Assembly: GCF_001644645.1 (NCBI RefSeq)
Contig: NZ_CP011390.1
Coordinates: 1,798,001-1,862,000, forward strand
Direction of reading: 5' to 3'
Source of the DNA: Flavisolibacter tropicus
GTDB lineage: Bacteria > Bacteroidota > Bacteroidia > Chitinophagales > Chitinophagaceae
Length of the DNA stretch: 64,000 nt
Shown here: positions 17,701-26,619 of the stretch, piece by piece
Layout: every line of letters starts with the position of its first letter
Position numbering within the stretch: the stretch's first letter is position 1
Notes under the pieces: model-generated
What the model was told of the DNA's origin: nothing
Seen by the model: only the letters and a program-made list of their open reading frames with translations
Databases searched by the model: none
Program-made: the position numbers and the translations under genes

Positions 17701-20700
17701 CGGTAGCAACAAATAAAGACATACAACCGGGTGAAAAAACAAGTCTTCAAATTGGATCATCAGCTAATGATGTTTTCCTGGTTCAACAAACCGACAAGAA
17801 TAAAGAAGCACAAAACGATGCATACACCTACAACTACACTACGCTGAACAATGAAAAGCGGGCTATTGAATTAGGTGCAACAGAAGCTGACCGTGGTGGT
17901 TATGGTGTAAGCTTTTTCTTTGTCAAGCACAACCGCTTCTACCAATATAGTGAAACCGTTTCAGTGCCATGGAGCAATAAAGAGTTAGACATTACCTATA
18001 GCACTTTCAGGGATAAACTACTGCCTGGCAGCCAGGAAAAATGGCAGGTAAAGATCAGTGGGTATAAAGGCGACAGAGCGGCTGCTGAAGTATTGGCTAG
18101 CATGTATGATGCTTCGTTGGATCAATTTAAACCACACAACTGGTCTATTCCTTCAATCTGGGCCAGCTACTACCGTACTGGACAATGGCAAGGCACTCAA
18201 AATTTTAGCGCCGTACCGTCTCAAATCAAATGGGTAAATGACCGCGACTACCAAGGTTTCTTTAAACAGTACGATCGTTTCTTTTTTGAGGAAGACACCA
18301 GAGTTTATTCCTACAATAGAAGGATGGCTGTAAAAAGTGCCGCCGCTGCTAATAGTGCTGCACGTGAAAAACAGAGCAAAGCCATGCCTACTACTGATTC
18401 TGCGGCACCAGCGATGGCACAAAGGATGGAAGTAGTAGCCGTAAATGGAGTTTATAAAGATATAGATGATGTACAAGTAACAGACACTTCTACTTCAACT
18501 CCAGAAGGTAATAGCGCCATTCAAATCCGCAAGAATTTAAATGAAACGGCCTTTTTCTTTCCGGATCTCCAGACAGATTCTGCCGGTAATATTTCTTTCT
18601 CCTTTACCACACCAGAAGCTTTAACACGTTGGAAGTTGCAAACACTTGCCCACACGAAAGAACTGGCATTTGGTAGTTTGCAGAAAGAAGTGGTTACCCA
18701 AAAAGAATTGATGGTACAACCCAATGCGCCTCGCTTCTTACGCCAAGGTGATCGACTGGAGTTAACAGCCAAAATCGTTAACCTCACCGATAAAGAAATG
18801 ACGGGTCAGGCGGAATTACAATTGGTTGATGCAGCTACCAATACGTCTGTAGATGGTTGGTTTCAAAACATGTTCCCTAATCAATATTTTACGGTAGCAC
18901 CCGGGCAAAGCGAAGTTGTAAAGTTCCCTATTGAAGTACCCTTTACCTTCAACAGTGCCCTGGCATGGCGTGTAGTGGCCAGATCTGGCAACTTTAGTGA
19001 TGGCGAAGAAGCAGCCATACCTGTACTGACCAACAAAATGCTGGTGACAGAAACATTGCCATTACCTATGCGCGGTACGGGCACTAAAAACTTTACGTTT
19101 GAAAAACTGTTGAATACAAACAGTGAGACATTACAACACCTTAATCTGTCTGTTGAATATACTGCCAATCCGGCCTGGTATGCGGTACAGGCTCTCCCCT
19201 ATTTGATGGAGCAGGAATGTGAGTACACAGAGCAGATCTGGAACCGGTATTATGCCAATGTGCTGGCCATGAAGATTGTAAAAGATGCACCTCGGGTGAA
19301 GCAGATCATGGAACAATGGAAGACCATTGATACCGCTGCCTTGTTATCAAATCTGCAGAAAAATGAGGATTTAAAATCAGCACTATTAGAAGAAACACCG
19401 TGGGTACTGCAAGCAAAATCAGAAACACAGCAAAAGAAGAACATTGCTTTGTTATTTGATCTGGTGCGGATGAGCGGTGAGCTAAAGACTACATTGCAGA
19501 AGCTAAAAGAAATGCAAAGTGAGAATGGTGGCTTTGTTTGGATCAAAGGAGCACCAGAAGATCGCTACATGACCCAATACATACTTACCGGCGTTGGTCA
19601 ATTAAAACAATTAGGAGCTATTACGCTTGAGGGCGGCACAGAACTTAGCAGCATAGTAAGCAAAGCCCTTCCTTATTTAGACATGAAGCTCAAGCAAGAT
19701 TATGATCGCTTGATCAAAGCCAAGGCTAATCTGAAAATTCAGCCATGCGATCCGTTGCAAGCCCAGTACCTGTATATGCGCAGCATGCTGCTAGACTATT
19801 CGATTAGTAAAGATGTGCAAACTGCGTATAACTATTACCGCAAACAGGCACAAACGCAATGGACTAAGGCTGGCAAAAACGGGCAAGGCATGATTGCGCT
19901 AGCGCTTCACCGTACAGGCGACACTAAAACGCCTGTAGCAATATTGAAGTCATTGAAAGAGCGGGCATTGATAAGCGAAGAGATGGGCATGTATTGGAAA
20001 GACAACAGCTTTGGCTTTAGCTGGCTTTGGTATCATGCGCCAATTGAAACACAATCGCTATTGATTGAAGCCTTTAGTGAAATCACTAAAGACACTAAGG
20101 CGGTTGATGATATGCGCACGTGGCTGATCAAGAACAAACAGACCAACAACTGGCATACTACTAAGGCCACAGCCCATGCATGTTATGCCATGCTTTTACA
20201 AGGATCTGAATGGTTGACAAACGAACCGGTGGTTACTGTAAAATTAGGAGGCACTACTGTTTCCTCTCAAGACAATAACCGAACAGAAGCAGGAACTGGC
20301 TATTTCAAAAAGACAATTGAGCCGCAGTTTATTAAGCCTGAAATGGGTAATATAACTGTTACCGTTAACGAGACAAAACATACAGGTGCCAGTCAGCCGG
20401 TGAATGCACCAAGCTGGGGTGCTGTCTATTGGCAGTATTTTGAAGACTTGGATAAGATCACTTCGGCTGCTACACCATTAAAACTTTCAAAGAAATTATT
20501 CATTGAAAAGAACACCGATCACGGTCCTGTGTTGACTCCTGTTGAAGAAGGCGTACCGGTAGCTGTAGGCGATAAGATAAAAGTACGCGTGGAACTGCGT
20601 GTAGATAGAGATATGGAATATGTGCACATGAAGGATATGCGTGCATCTGGATTAGAACCAGTGAATGTTTTAAGCGGTTATAAATGGCAGGGTGGCTTAG

Positions 20701-20894
20701 GGTATTATGAAACCACCAAAGACGCCAGCACCAACTTCTTCTTCCCTTATTTGCAAAAAGGCACCTATGTGTTTGAATACCCGCTGTTTGTTTCCCATAC
20801 AGGCAACTTTAGCAATGGAATTACAACGATTCAGTGCTTATATGCACCAGAGTTTTCAGCGCATAGTGAAGGTGTAAGACTTACTGTAGAATAG
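14784..20894 (+). CDS. Alpha-2-macroglobulin family protein (large, no thioester Cys)
   Basis: The 2036-residue protein has a signal peptide (ends LLYAQ), a ~550-residue helical/TPR-like N-terminal part, an MG2 domain (ALYRPGQTIYVKG near residue 600), further MG domains, an Ala/Ser/Met-rich insertion (~1180-1240), the A2M domain (FFFPDLQTDSAGNISFSFTTPEALTRW, ~1255) and the terpenoid-cyclase-like thioester domain. At the thioester position the sequence is CEYTEQ with Tyr1481 where CxEQ proteins have Cys, so covalent trapping is unlikely, as in E. coli YfaS. Probable role: periplasmic protease trapping or surface defence. A terminator follows. Confidence 0.9.
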   Translation: MKLIKPFLFLAIILCSASLLYAQKVKTYDAQWKKVNDLVQKELPKSALIEVQKIYTQAKAEGQDAQLIKALVYITELQAENREDNEVVSIRELEKEVNQVKEPATSILKSLLANRYWQYFQQQRYQLYNRTNTVDFKKEDIATWTAEDLHKKISSLYLQSLQNKPLLQSTKLDNYEAILLKGNVRSLRPTLYDLLAHTALNYFNNSERDIKKPAYAFEINQREAFAPAEEYAKARFVTNDSISLHYKALLIYQELIRFHIADKDPSALIDADIDRLQFVYQNTVLTNKDDLYKQALEQLTNKWQNIPSASQAWFLLAAYYYQSGQQYAPLKDTTNRFAIVQAKTILERIIKENKDKNEGWTNSYNLLQEINRPSYRFEIERVNVPNLPFRSLITYKNVPSLYFRIIKADSSTKKLMRSLYEDKQWDALTKTTSLRQWQQALPATNDLQEHAAEVKIDALPVGEYVLLTATNDNFGKQYHLAAQLFYVSNISYINLNNQFFILNRESGQPIANAAVQVFTQEYDYKTSSYKKQKLGEYKSDKNGFIEVVNKKEKQDNSYYLDIRTGSDFLNMEDPFYHTYYYDQRNEKPATKQIFYFTDRALYRPGQTIYVKGIVINKQGKENSIATNYKTTILLRNANYEDIDSLSVTTNEFGSFTGKFNLPQNLLNGEFSIRDKEGNGMAEFSVEEYKRPKFYVDFEKVKETYKAGDTVTVTGFAKAYAGNNIDGAKVAYRVVRQPRFIYPWLTWRWWLPRAETMEIAHGITTTDKDGKFTVRFTAIPDKKIDRKLEPVFDYRIYTDITDINGETRSGENIVSAGYKSLLLSIYTPERIAADSLKTIQVQAKNMNGEVQKATVTLNIAKLQPEQRLIRKRYWQQPDQYIMSKEEYIRLFPNDEYSNESDRTSWQKGQTIYTQTDSTRINGAWALEKLNVKPGFYQFEFITKDNEGQEVKDIKYVEVFDTKTKELAKPDYLWTVATNKDIQPGEKTSLQIGSSANDVFLVQQTDKNKEAQNDAYTYNYTTLNNEKRAIELGATEADRGGYGVSFFFVKHNRFYQYSETVSVPWSNKELDITYSTFRDKLLPGSQEKWQVKISGYKGDRAAAEVLASMYDASLDQFKPHNWSIPSIWASYYRTGQWQGTQNFSAVPSQIKWVNDRDYQGFFKQYDRFFFEEDTRVYSYNRRMAVKSAAAANSAAREKQSKAMPTTDSAAPAMAQRMEVVAVNGVYKDIDDVQVTDTSTSTPEGNSAIQIRKNLNETAFFFPDLQTDSAGNISFSFTTPEALTRWKLQTLAHTKELAFGSLQKEVVTQKELMVQPNAPRFLRQGDRLELTAKIVNLTDKEMTGQAELQLVDAATNTSVDGWFQNMFPNQYFTVAPGQSEVVKFPIEVPFTFNSALAWRVVARSGNFSDGEEAAIPVLTNKMLVTETLPLPMRGTGTKNFTFEKLLNTNSETLQHLNLSVEYTANPAWYAVQALPYLMEQECEYTEQIWNRYYANVLAMKIVKDAPRVKQIMEQWKTIDTAALLSNLQKNEDLKSALLEETPWVLQAKSETQQKKNIALLFDLVRMSGELKTTLQKLKEMQSENGGFVWIKGAPEDRYMTQYILTGVGQLKQLGAITLEGGTELSSIVSKALPYLDMKLKQDYDRLIKAKANLKIQPCDPLQAQYLYMRSMLLDYSISKDVQTAYNYYRKQAQTQWTKAGKNGQGMIALALHRTGDTKTPVAILKSLKERALISEEMGMYWKDNSFGFSWLWYHAPIETQSLLIEAFSEITKDTKAVDDMRTWLIKNKQTNNWHTTKATAHACYAMLLQGSEWLTNEPVVTVKLGGTTVSSQDNNRTEAGTGYFKKTIEPQFIKPEMGNITVTVNETKHTGASQPVNAPSWGAVYWQYFEDLDKITSAATPLKLSKKLFIEKNTDHGPVLTPVEEGVPVAVGDKIKVRVELRVDRDMEYVHMKDMRASGLEPVNVLSGYKWQGGLGYYETTKDASTNFFFPYLQKGTYVFEYPLFVSHTGNFSNGITTIQCLYAPEFSAHSEGVRLTVE

Positions 20895-20916
20895 TGTTAA
20901 ATAGTTATTGCAACTT

Positions 20917-20948
20917 AAAAAGGCCGCATTTTAGATGCGGCCTTTTTT
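20917..20948 (+). terminator. Rho-independent terminator after the macroglobulin-like gene
   Basis: AAAAAGGCCGCAT (20917-20929), loop TTTAG, ATGCGGCC and six T (20935-20948). Confidence 0.9.
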
Positions 20949-21083
20949 CTTTTCGTTTCTAATTGTATTACACTGATCTCCTGAAGCAATTTTGTATCTT
21001 TAAACCTCTTCTTTTCCAGATATCTTCCCTATTTACATTATTCTTTTCTCTACTATTTATGTCTGTTTGCATGCAGGTTACCT

Positions 21084-21190
21084 AGGCAGGGTACGGTGGT
21101 AGGATCGGCCGTAGTAGGGCCGAGATACGGGTGAGGTACGGTGTTACCTAGGGTACACAGAGGAGTAGCTATGAAGTAGCAGAGGAGTAA
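21084..21190. repeat. GTACGG-rich intergenic repeat, inverted relative of 60715-60835
   Basis: GTAGTAGGGCCGAGATACGG followed by GTGAGGTACGG closely resembles the reverse complement of the spacer at 60740-60830. Both copies then continue with AGGAGTA/AGTAG-type short repeats. Neither encodes a protein. Confidence 0.55.
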
Positions 21191-21277
21191 TGGTGAAGGA
21201 AGGACGGCAGATGAGAGAGGGTTAGCTGGCTTTTAAGATAAGTGTTCGTTTAGGGTTTAGGCTTCTTTTTAGGCAAG

Positions 21278-21400
21278 AGCAGATGCTGAAACGAGTTCAG
21301 CATGACAGTTAAAGTCTTTACAGATAGCAAACAGGTTAATAAATGAAGACTCTGAGATCCTTCACTTCGTTCAGGATAACAAAGGCAAGAGGCATTATGA
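21278..21400. repeat. REP-like element with two imperfect palindromes
   Basis: ATGCTGAA (21283-21290)/TTCAGCAT (21296-21303) is followed by ATGACA. Further on, ATCCT (21357-21361)/AGGAT (21373-21377) encloses TCACTTCGTTC. Sequences of this type (CATGCTGAAC..., ATCCTGAACGAAGTGAAGGAT) recur between genes in many bacteria, from memory. The remainder of this ~670-bp spacer holds an NNTCAAA heptad run at 21522-21549 and no gene. Confidence 0.5.
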
Positions 21401-21521
21401 ATGACAGACAGGTTGAAAGTGGAAGAGTGAAATCAGAAATGGGCAATCTGAAATCTTAAAATCAGGAATCTTAAAATCCTACTCCTTCGCTCTATACGAA
21501 TCCTTCCTACGAGACACCTAA

Positions 21522-21549
21522 TTTCAAACCTCAAACTTCAAATCTCAAA
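21522..21549. repeat. Four exact NNTCAAA heptads
   Basis: TTTCAAA, CCTCAAA, CTTCAAA and TCTCAAA run in phase. The preceding 90 bp (AATCTGA, AATCTTA and so on) is a looser version of the same 7-bp rhythm. Confidence 0.65.
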
Positions 21550-21569
21550 TCTATCTTTACATACGCATT

Positions 21570-22628
21570 ATGACATTTGATTTTTTAATAGTTGGACAAG
21601 GCATCTGTGGTACCATGCTTTCCTGGTTTCTACACAAAGAGGGCAAGAGCATTTTGGTCATTGACGAAGGCAAAGAAAATACATCTTCAAAAGTAGCAGC
21701 GGGGCTAATCAACCCGATCACGGGTAGGCGCTATGTAACCTCCTGGATGATCGATGAGCTTATTCCTTTTGCCAAGGAAACCTATACTTCTATAGGCAGC
21801 TATTTGGGACACAACTTCATCCAGGAAAAAGGTGCGATTGATTTTTTCACCTCGCCACAAATGCGTGATGCTTTTGTAAACCGGATTACAGAAGATGACA
21901 CCTACCTGCACCCCTTTCCCGATCAGAATCATTTCAACCAGTATTTTAATTACGATTTCGGCTGCGGACAGGTTCGACCAGCCTTTATCGTGAATCTTTC
22001 CGGTCTTTTACAGGCATGGCGACTTGTTCTAAAAAATCAAAATGCTATTCTTGAAGAGCACTTTGATCTGAATGCTTTACAAGTAACAGAAGATGGCATT
22101 AAGTATGGAGAAATCAGTGCACAAAAAATCATCTTTTGCGATGGTATCACATCCATGAACAATCCCTGGTTTGAGCTGCTCCCCTTCTCTGCAAACAAAG
22201 GAGAAGCATTGATCATTCATAGCGAGGAATTGATTAATGAGTACATCTTCAAGAAAGGAATGATACTGGCACCATTACAAGAACAAAATATGTTTTGGGT
22301 AGGCTCTAATTATCAATGGGAGTTTGAGGATGATAAGCCTACAGAGAAATTTTATGAGCAAACCCTTCAACATTTAAAGAACTGGCTGAAGGTGCCTTTT
22401 GAAGTAGTAGCACATAAAGCAGCCGTACGCCCAGCCACTGTAGAACGTCGTCCCTTTGTGGGACTGCATCCGCACTTACCTTCTGTAGGCATTTTTAATG
22501 GCATGGGAACCAAGGGTACTTCACTGGCACCTTTCTTTGCCAATCAATTGGTACAACACGTTGTTCATGGCCTGCCGATAATGCCTGAAGCCGACGTACA
22601 CCGCTTTAGTCGAATTTTGGCCAAATAA
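21570..22628 (+). CDS. FAD-dependent oxidoreductase (DadA/glycine oxidase-like)
   Basis: The 352-residue protein opens with the dinucleotide-binding motif FLIVGQGICGTMLSWFL and ends with the second FAD-contact region HPHLPSVGIFNGMGTKGTSLAP, as in the D-amino-acid oxidase (DAO) superfamily. KVAAGLINPITGRRYVTSW is characteristic of a Bacteroidota subgroup. Such enzymes oxidise C-N bonds of amino acids or modified bases using FAD in the cytosol; the substrate is not evident. The small membrane protein gene follows 56 bp later and may be cotranscribed. Confidence 0.88.
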   Translation: MTFDFLIVGQGICGTMLSWFLHKEGKSILVIDEGKENTSSKVAAGLINPITGRRYVTSWMIDELIPFAKETYTSIGSYLGHNFIQEKGAIDFFTSPQMRDAFVNRITEDDTYLHPFPDQNHFNQYFNYDFGCGQVRPAFIVNLSGLLQAWRLVLKNQNAILEEHFDLNALQVTEDGIKYGEISAQKIIFCDGITSMNNPWFELLPFSANKGEALIIHSEELINEYIFKKGMILAPLQEQNMFWVGSNYQWEFEDDKPTEKFYEQTLQHLKNWLKVPFEVVAHKAAVRPATVERRPFVGLHPHLPSVGIFNGMGTKGTSLAPFFANQLVQHVVHGLPIMPEADVHRFSRILAK

Positions 22629-22684
22629 GTTTTTGGGAAATATTATTTTTGACGCCATACTTCAAAAGTCGTCACACACACTAC

Positions 22685-23098
22685 ATGAAAGAAAGCAATG
22701 AGCCCCAATATGTAATTCCGGCCCGTTATCGGAAAATGGAAAACATGCACATCATTTTCTGGCTACTCAAAGATCTGAGCTGGTGCATGATCTGGAAAGT
22801 ATTGGGAATAGCCATGATTGCCCCTACATTGATCATTGCCATTATCATTGCCTGGCGCACCCGCGATATAAAAGCAGAACTGGCACATAATCTGGCTATT
22901 GCATTCTGGATCTCGGCAAACTCGTATTGGATGATCAGCGAATTCTTTCATATTGATACAATACATATCTGGAATGGCTTTGAGGGCAGACACCTGGCCA
23001 TAATTCCTTTTGCCATTGGTGCATTGATATTAGCTTTTTACTACCTTATACAGAAGCCACGCGAAAGCAAACAAGAGGCAGCTATGGCTACGCTGTAA
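22685..23098 (+). CDS. Small multi-pass membrane protein
   Basis: Using the ATG at 22685 rather than an upstream TTG gives 137 residues beginning MKESNEPQYVIPARYRKMEN. Three to four membrane segments are visible: ~38-58 (VLGIAMIAPTLIIAIIIAW), ~68-90 and ~102-124 (LAIIPFAIGALILAFYYLI). The tail is charged. The motif RYRKMENMHIIFWLLKDLSWCM is seen in Bacteroidota hypothetical membrane proteins, as far as I recall. Function unknown. Confidence 0.75.
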   Translation: MKESNEPQYVIPARYRKMENMHIIFWLLKDLSWCMIWKVLGIAMIAPTLIIAIIIAWRTRDIKAELAHNLAIAFWISANSYWMISEFFHIDTIHIWNGFEGRHLAIIPFAIGALILAFYYLIQKPRESKQEAAMATL

Positions 23099-23119
23099 GC
23101 TTGCGCACGAAGCTTGACC

Positions 23120-23161
23120 GTGAAACGTGAAAGGTGAAACGTGAAAAGTGAAACGTGAAAA
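23120..23161. repeat. Six in-phase GTGAAAN heptads
   Basis: GTGAAAC, GTGAAAG, GTGAAAC, GTGAAAA, GTGAAAC and GTGAAAA follow one another without a break, directly after the membrane protein gene. Confidence 0.8.
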
Positions 23162-23283
23162 AGAGTCCTGATTATCAAACACATTGTAACTCCTCAGCCA
23201 GACAAGATCCAAAGCAGCTATATGGAGTTTAAGCGCGTACACCCATAAACTTCACGTAACTTAATGAACGTAATTAAACGGGT

Positions 23284-24729
23284 GTGGAGAAAAGAGATTA
23301 TGATGCAATTATCGTTGGCTCTGGGCCGAATGGGTTAGCGGCTGGTATTACAATACAACAAGCAGGACTTTCAGTATTGATTGTAGAAGCAAAAGATACA
23401 ATAGGTGGAGGTCTCCGATCTGCAGAACTAACACTACCTGGTTTTATACATGACGTTTGCTCAGCTATTCATCCTTTGGCATTAGGCTCCCCTTTTTTCA
23501 AAACACTTCCATTAGACCAATTTGGCCTGAAATATATTCAACCCACTATTGCCGCGGCACACCCATTTGATGACGGAAAGGCAGCGGCACTACACCGGTC
23601 TATAGAGCAAACTGCACAAACACTTGGAACTGACAAAGAGGCCTACATAAAGCTCATACAGCCATTGGTAAAAAGCTGGCCGCAGTTGGCGACAGATGTA
23701 TTAGGGCCGCTACGTTTTCCAAAACATCCTATAGACATGGCCCTATTTGGATTAAAAGCCTTAACATCTGCCACTCATTTAGCCAAAGGGTTTCAAACAA
23801 AAGAAGCTAAAGGACTTTTGGCAGGAATGGCTGCTCATTCCATACAACCACTAATCAATGCTGCTACATCAGCTATCAGTTTAGTTTTATTAACAACTGG
23901 GCATGTAGTTGGCTGGCCTATACCTAGGGGTGGCGCTATAGCCATTGCCAATGCACTGGCCTCCTATTTTGTGTCATTAGGTGGCACTATTGAAACTGGA
24001 CAATATATACGTTCATTAAACCAACTCCCTTCCGCTCATACTGTATTATTGGATGTTACGCCTCGCCAATTATTACAAATTGCAGGACATCGTTTTTCTT
24101 CCCTCTACAAGTGGCAACTGGAGCGTTACCGCTATGGTATGGGTGTGTTTAAGATAGACTGGGCATTGGATGAACCTATACCTTTTACAGCTGAAGCTTG
24201 TAGGCACGCCGGAACGGTACATTTAGGAAACACACTGGAAGAACTAGCTGCAGCTGAACAATTAACTGCAGCAGGACAACATCCAGACAAACCCTTTGTT
24301 CTCTTAGCCCAGCAAAGTTTGTTTGATACAACCCGTGCACCAAAAGGGAAGCATACTGCCTGGGCCTATTGCCATGTTCCTAATGGCTCTGTTACAGACA
24401 TGACTACGCGTATTGAAGCCCAGGTTGAACGTTTTGCACCAGGCTTTAAAAACAGAATCATCGGAAGGCATATTATGAATACCAATCAGCTGGAAGCCTA
24501 TAATCCCAATTACATTGGAGGTGATATTATTGGTGGTGTAACAGACTTGGGACAACTGTTTACGCGTCCCGCCTTACGATTATCGCCTTATAAAACTTCA
24601 GCAAAAGGTATTTATATCTGCTCCTCTTCTACTCCGCCGGGCGGGGGAGTTCACGGCATGTGTGGCTATTATGCAGCCAAAAGAGCCTTAAAAGATGTGT
24701 TTGGAAGAAAGGCGGTTGCTCTGCATTAA
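23284..24729 (+). CDS. Phytoene-desaturase-like NAD(P)/FAD-dependent oxidoreductase
   Basis: The 481-residue protein begins at GTG with the FAD-binding motif DAIIVGSGPNGLAAGITIQ and IGGGLRSAELTLPGFIHDVCS, and ends with GIYICSSSTPPGGGVHGMCGYYAA, the C-terminal FAD-contact block of the CrtI/phytoene desaturase-related group. No carotenoid genes accompany it, so the substrate is open; relatives act on polyenes or retinoids. The GTG start is supported because the Rossmann strand begins six residues later. It precedes a lipase-maturation-factor-like gene on the same strand. Confidence 0.85.
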   Translation: MEKRDYDAIIVGSGPNGLAAGITIQQAGLSVLIVEAKDTIGGGLRSAELTLPGFIHDVCSAIHPLALGSPFFKTLPLDQFGLKYIQPTIAAAHPFDDGKAAALHRSIEQTAQTLGTDKEAYIKLIQPLVKSWPQLATDVLGPLRFPKHPIDMALFGLKALTSATHLAKGFQTKEAKGLLAGMAAHSIQPLINAATSAISLVLLTTGHVVGWPIPRGGAIAIANALASYFVSLGGTIETGQYIRSLNQLPSAHTVLLDVTPRQLLQIAGHRFSSLYKWQLERYRYGMGVFKIDWALDEPIPFTAEACRHAGTVHLGNTLEELAAAEQLTAAGQHPDKPFVLLAQQSLFDTTRAPKGKHTAWAYCHVPNGSVTDMTTRIEAQVERFAPGFKNRIIGRHIMNTNQLEAYNPNYIGGDIIGGVTDLGQLFTRPALRLSPYKTSAKGIYICSSSTPPGGGVHGMCGYYAAKRALKDVFGRKAVALH

Positions 24730-24760
24730 TGTTAGGCATTCCGATTGCTGCTTTTAAAAA

Positions 24761-24846
24761 GCTGCAAGCTATACGCTGCACGCTTCACGCACCTTAAATT
24801 TATCTTTTCTTGCGTGTAGCGTGCAGCTTGAAGCGTAAAACTTGTG
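24761..24846. repeat. Two inverted heptad arrays forming a long hairpin
   Basis: Left arm heptads: GCTGCAA, GCTATAC, GCTGCAC, GCTTCAC. Right arm heptads: GCGTGTA, GCGTGCA, GCTTGAA, GCGTAAA. GCTGCACGCTTCACGC (24775-24790) pairs with GCGTGTAGCGTGCAGC (24812-24827) at 15 of 16 positions. It could terminate the upstream gene. Confidence 0.65.
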
Positions 24847-24898
24847 ACATGCAATTTAAAGTTTGCCACCCGTCATCACCTTCTAACGTCAAAGCACA

Positions 24899-26446
24899 AT
24901 GGAAGTTGCAACCAACTGGAATACATCAGGGACATTAAGTATACGAAGACTACGCCCCACTTACTGGCTTACGCGCTATGTTATCTTGCGCTTGCTAGGA
25001 CTCAACTACGCTATTGCTTTCCTGGTTGCCATTAATCAGATTCTCCCGCTGATTGGTTCTAAAGGATTATTACCTGTAGGAATGTATCTGAAGCGTGTAA
25101 GTAATGCGCTTGGCTCCGATACGGCAGGTTTTATGCGCCTGCCCTCGCTCTTTTGGTTTTGGCATTCCAACACAGCGCTTATAACTGTGGCCTGGGTAGG
25201 TTTTATTTTGGCCTGCTTAGTAACCGCAGGATATGCCAATGCATTAATTCTAGTGGCTCTTTGGGTCCTCTATATGTCGTTTGTGCATGTAGGGCAAGAG
25301 TGGTATGGGTACGGCTGGGAAATACAGTTAACGGAAACCGGGTTCCTGGCCATTTTTCTTTGCCCGCTACTAGATATGCGTCCCTTTCCACGACGCCCGC
25401 CGCCCTACCCTGTCATCCTCTTATTCCGCTGGTTGATCTTCCGCATCATGCTGGGCGCCGGGTTGATCAAAATGCGCGGCGATGTGATCTGGCGCAATGC
25501 TACTGCACTTTATTACCATTTTGAAACCCAACCTATACCCGGGCCTCTGAGTAGAACGTTTCATTTTCTGCCTCATTCTGTTTTACGAACAGGTGTTTGG
25601 TTTAATCACCTGGCCGAATTGGTAGCGCCCTGGTTTGTATTCTGGCCGCGCTTAGCACGCCATACAGCCGGAGGCATTATTGTACTCTTTCAGATCAATC
25701 TTATTCTAAGCGGTAATCTCTCGTTTTTGAACTGGCTTACGATTGTTCCCGCATTAGCCTGCTTTGATGATGGCCTCTGGGCAAGGATATTACCGCGTCG
25801 GCTTGTTAGAAAGGCGGAAGAAGCAGAAGCGCTTGCTATAGAATCGCAGTCCATGACCAATGTTGCCTGGGTGGTGACGGCACTTATTGGGTGTTTGAGC
25901 ATACGGCCTATTACCAACATGCTTTCACCAAGACAAATCATGAATACCAATTTCGACCCATTGGACCTGGTCAACACCTATGGTGCATTTGGTACCGTGG
26001 GACGAAAACGTTACAATGTGGTCTTTGAAGGAACCATGGATGCAGACACTAGCAACAACGCCATTTGGAAGCCCTATATCTACAAAGGGCTACCGGTAGA
26101 GCTCAATCGACGATCGCCGCAAATAGCGCCGTACCAGTTGCGGTTAGATTGGCAAATGTGGTTTGCTTCTATGTCCACACCTAACGACTATCCCTGGACG
26201 GTGCACCTGGTCTGGAAACTCCTGCATAATGATCCTGGTGCTATAGGTTTGTTTGCCGGCAATCCATTCCCAGAGCAGCCACCACGTTATATCCGCGCTG
26301 TACTTTACCGCTATAGCTTCGCCAAGCCCGGCAATTCGGAAGGTCTTGTTTGGAACAGGGAGTCACTTGGACTTTGGCTGCCACCGATGGATGTAAATGA
26401 TCGGCGTCTTTTGAGTTTTCTTAAGAGTGAGGAATGGATAGAATGA
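24899..26446 (+). CDS. Lipase maturation factor (LMF1)-like membrane protein
   Basis: A 515-residue multi-pass protein. The block GAGLIKMRGDVIWRNATALYYHFETQPIPGP and the later VNTYGAFGTVGRKRYNVVFEGT are hallmarks of the LMF family, whose vertebrate members help lipoprotein lipase fold in the ER. About eight to ten membrane spans occupy residues 30-320; the final ~180 residues form a soluble domain. In bacteria the family's role is unproven. It may form a two-gene unit with the preceding FAD oxidoreductase. Confidence 0.85.
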   Translation: MEVATNWNTSGTLSIRRLRPTYWLTRYVILRLLGLNYAIAFLVAINQILPLIGSKGLLPVGMYLKRVSNALGSDTAGFMRLPSLFWFWHSNTALITVAWVGFILACLVTAGYANALILVALWVLYMSFVHVGQEWYGYGWEIQLTETGFLAIFLCPLLDMRPFPRRPPPYPVILLFRWLIFRIMLGAGLIKMRGDVIWRNATALYYHFETQPIPGPLSRTFHFLPHSVLRTGVWFNHLAELVAPWFVFWPRLARHTAGGIIVLFQINLILSGNLSFLNWLTIVPALACFDDGLWARILPRRLVRKAEEAEALAIESQSMTNVAWVVTALIGCLSIRPITNMLSPRQIMNTNFDPLDLVNTYGAFGTVGRKRYNVVFEGTMDADTSNNAIWKPYIYKGLPVELNRRSPQIAPYQLRLDWQMWFASMSTPNDYPWTVHLVWKLLHNDPGAIGLFAGNPFPEQPPRYIRAVLYRYSFAKPGNSEGLVWNRESLGLWLPPMDVNDRRLLSFLKSEEWIE

Positions 26447-26619
26447 CAGGTAAAAGATTAAGAAAATAATTGCCGTTTACAAGTACCCATACGGCCTTTA
26501 TTAAAGTTGCTTATTTCAAGTTACGACTATTGTTTTTCAAGGGCAAGCTTGTTCAATTATCTTTTGATACTCAATAAAAATTGAACAATGGGGTATATTT
26601 GATAATTAGCAGCTACAAT

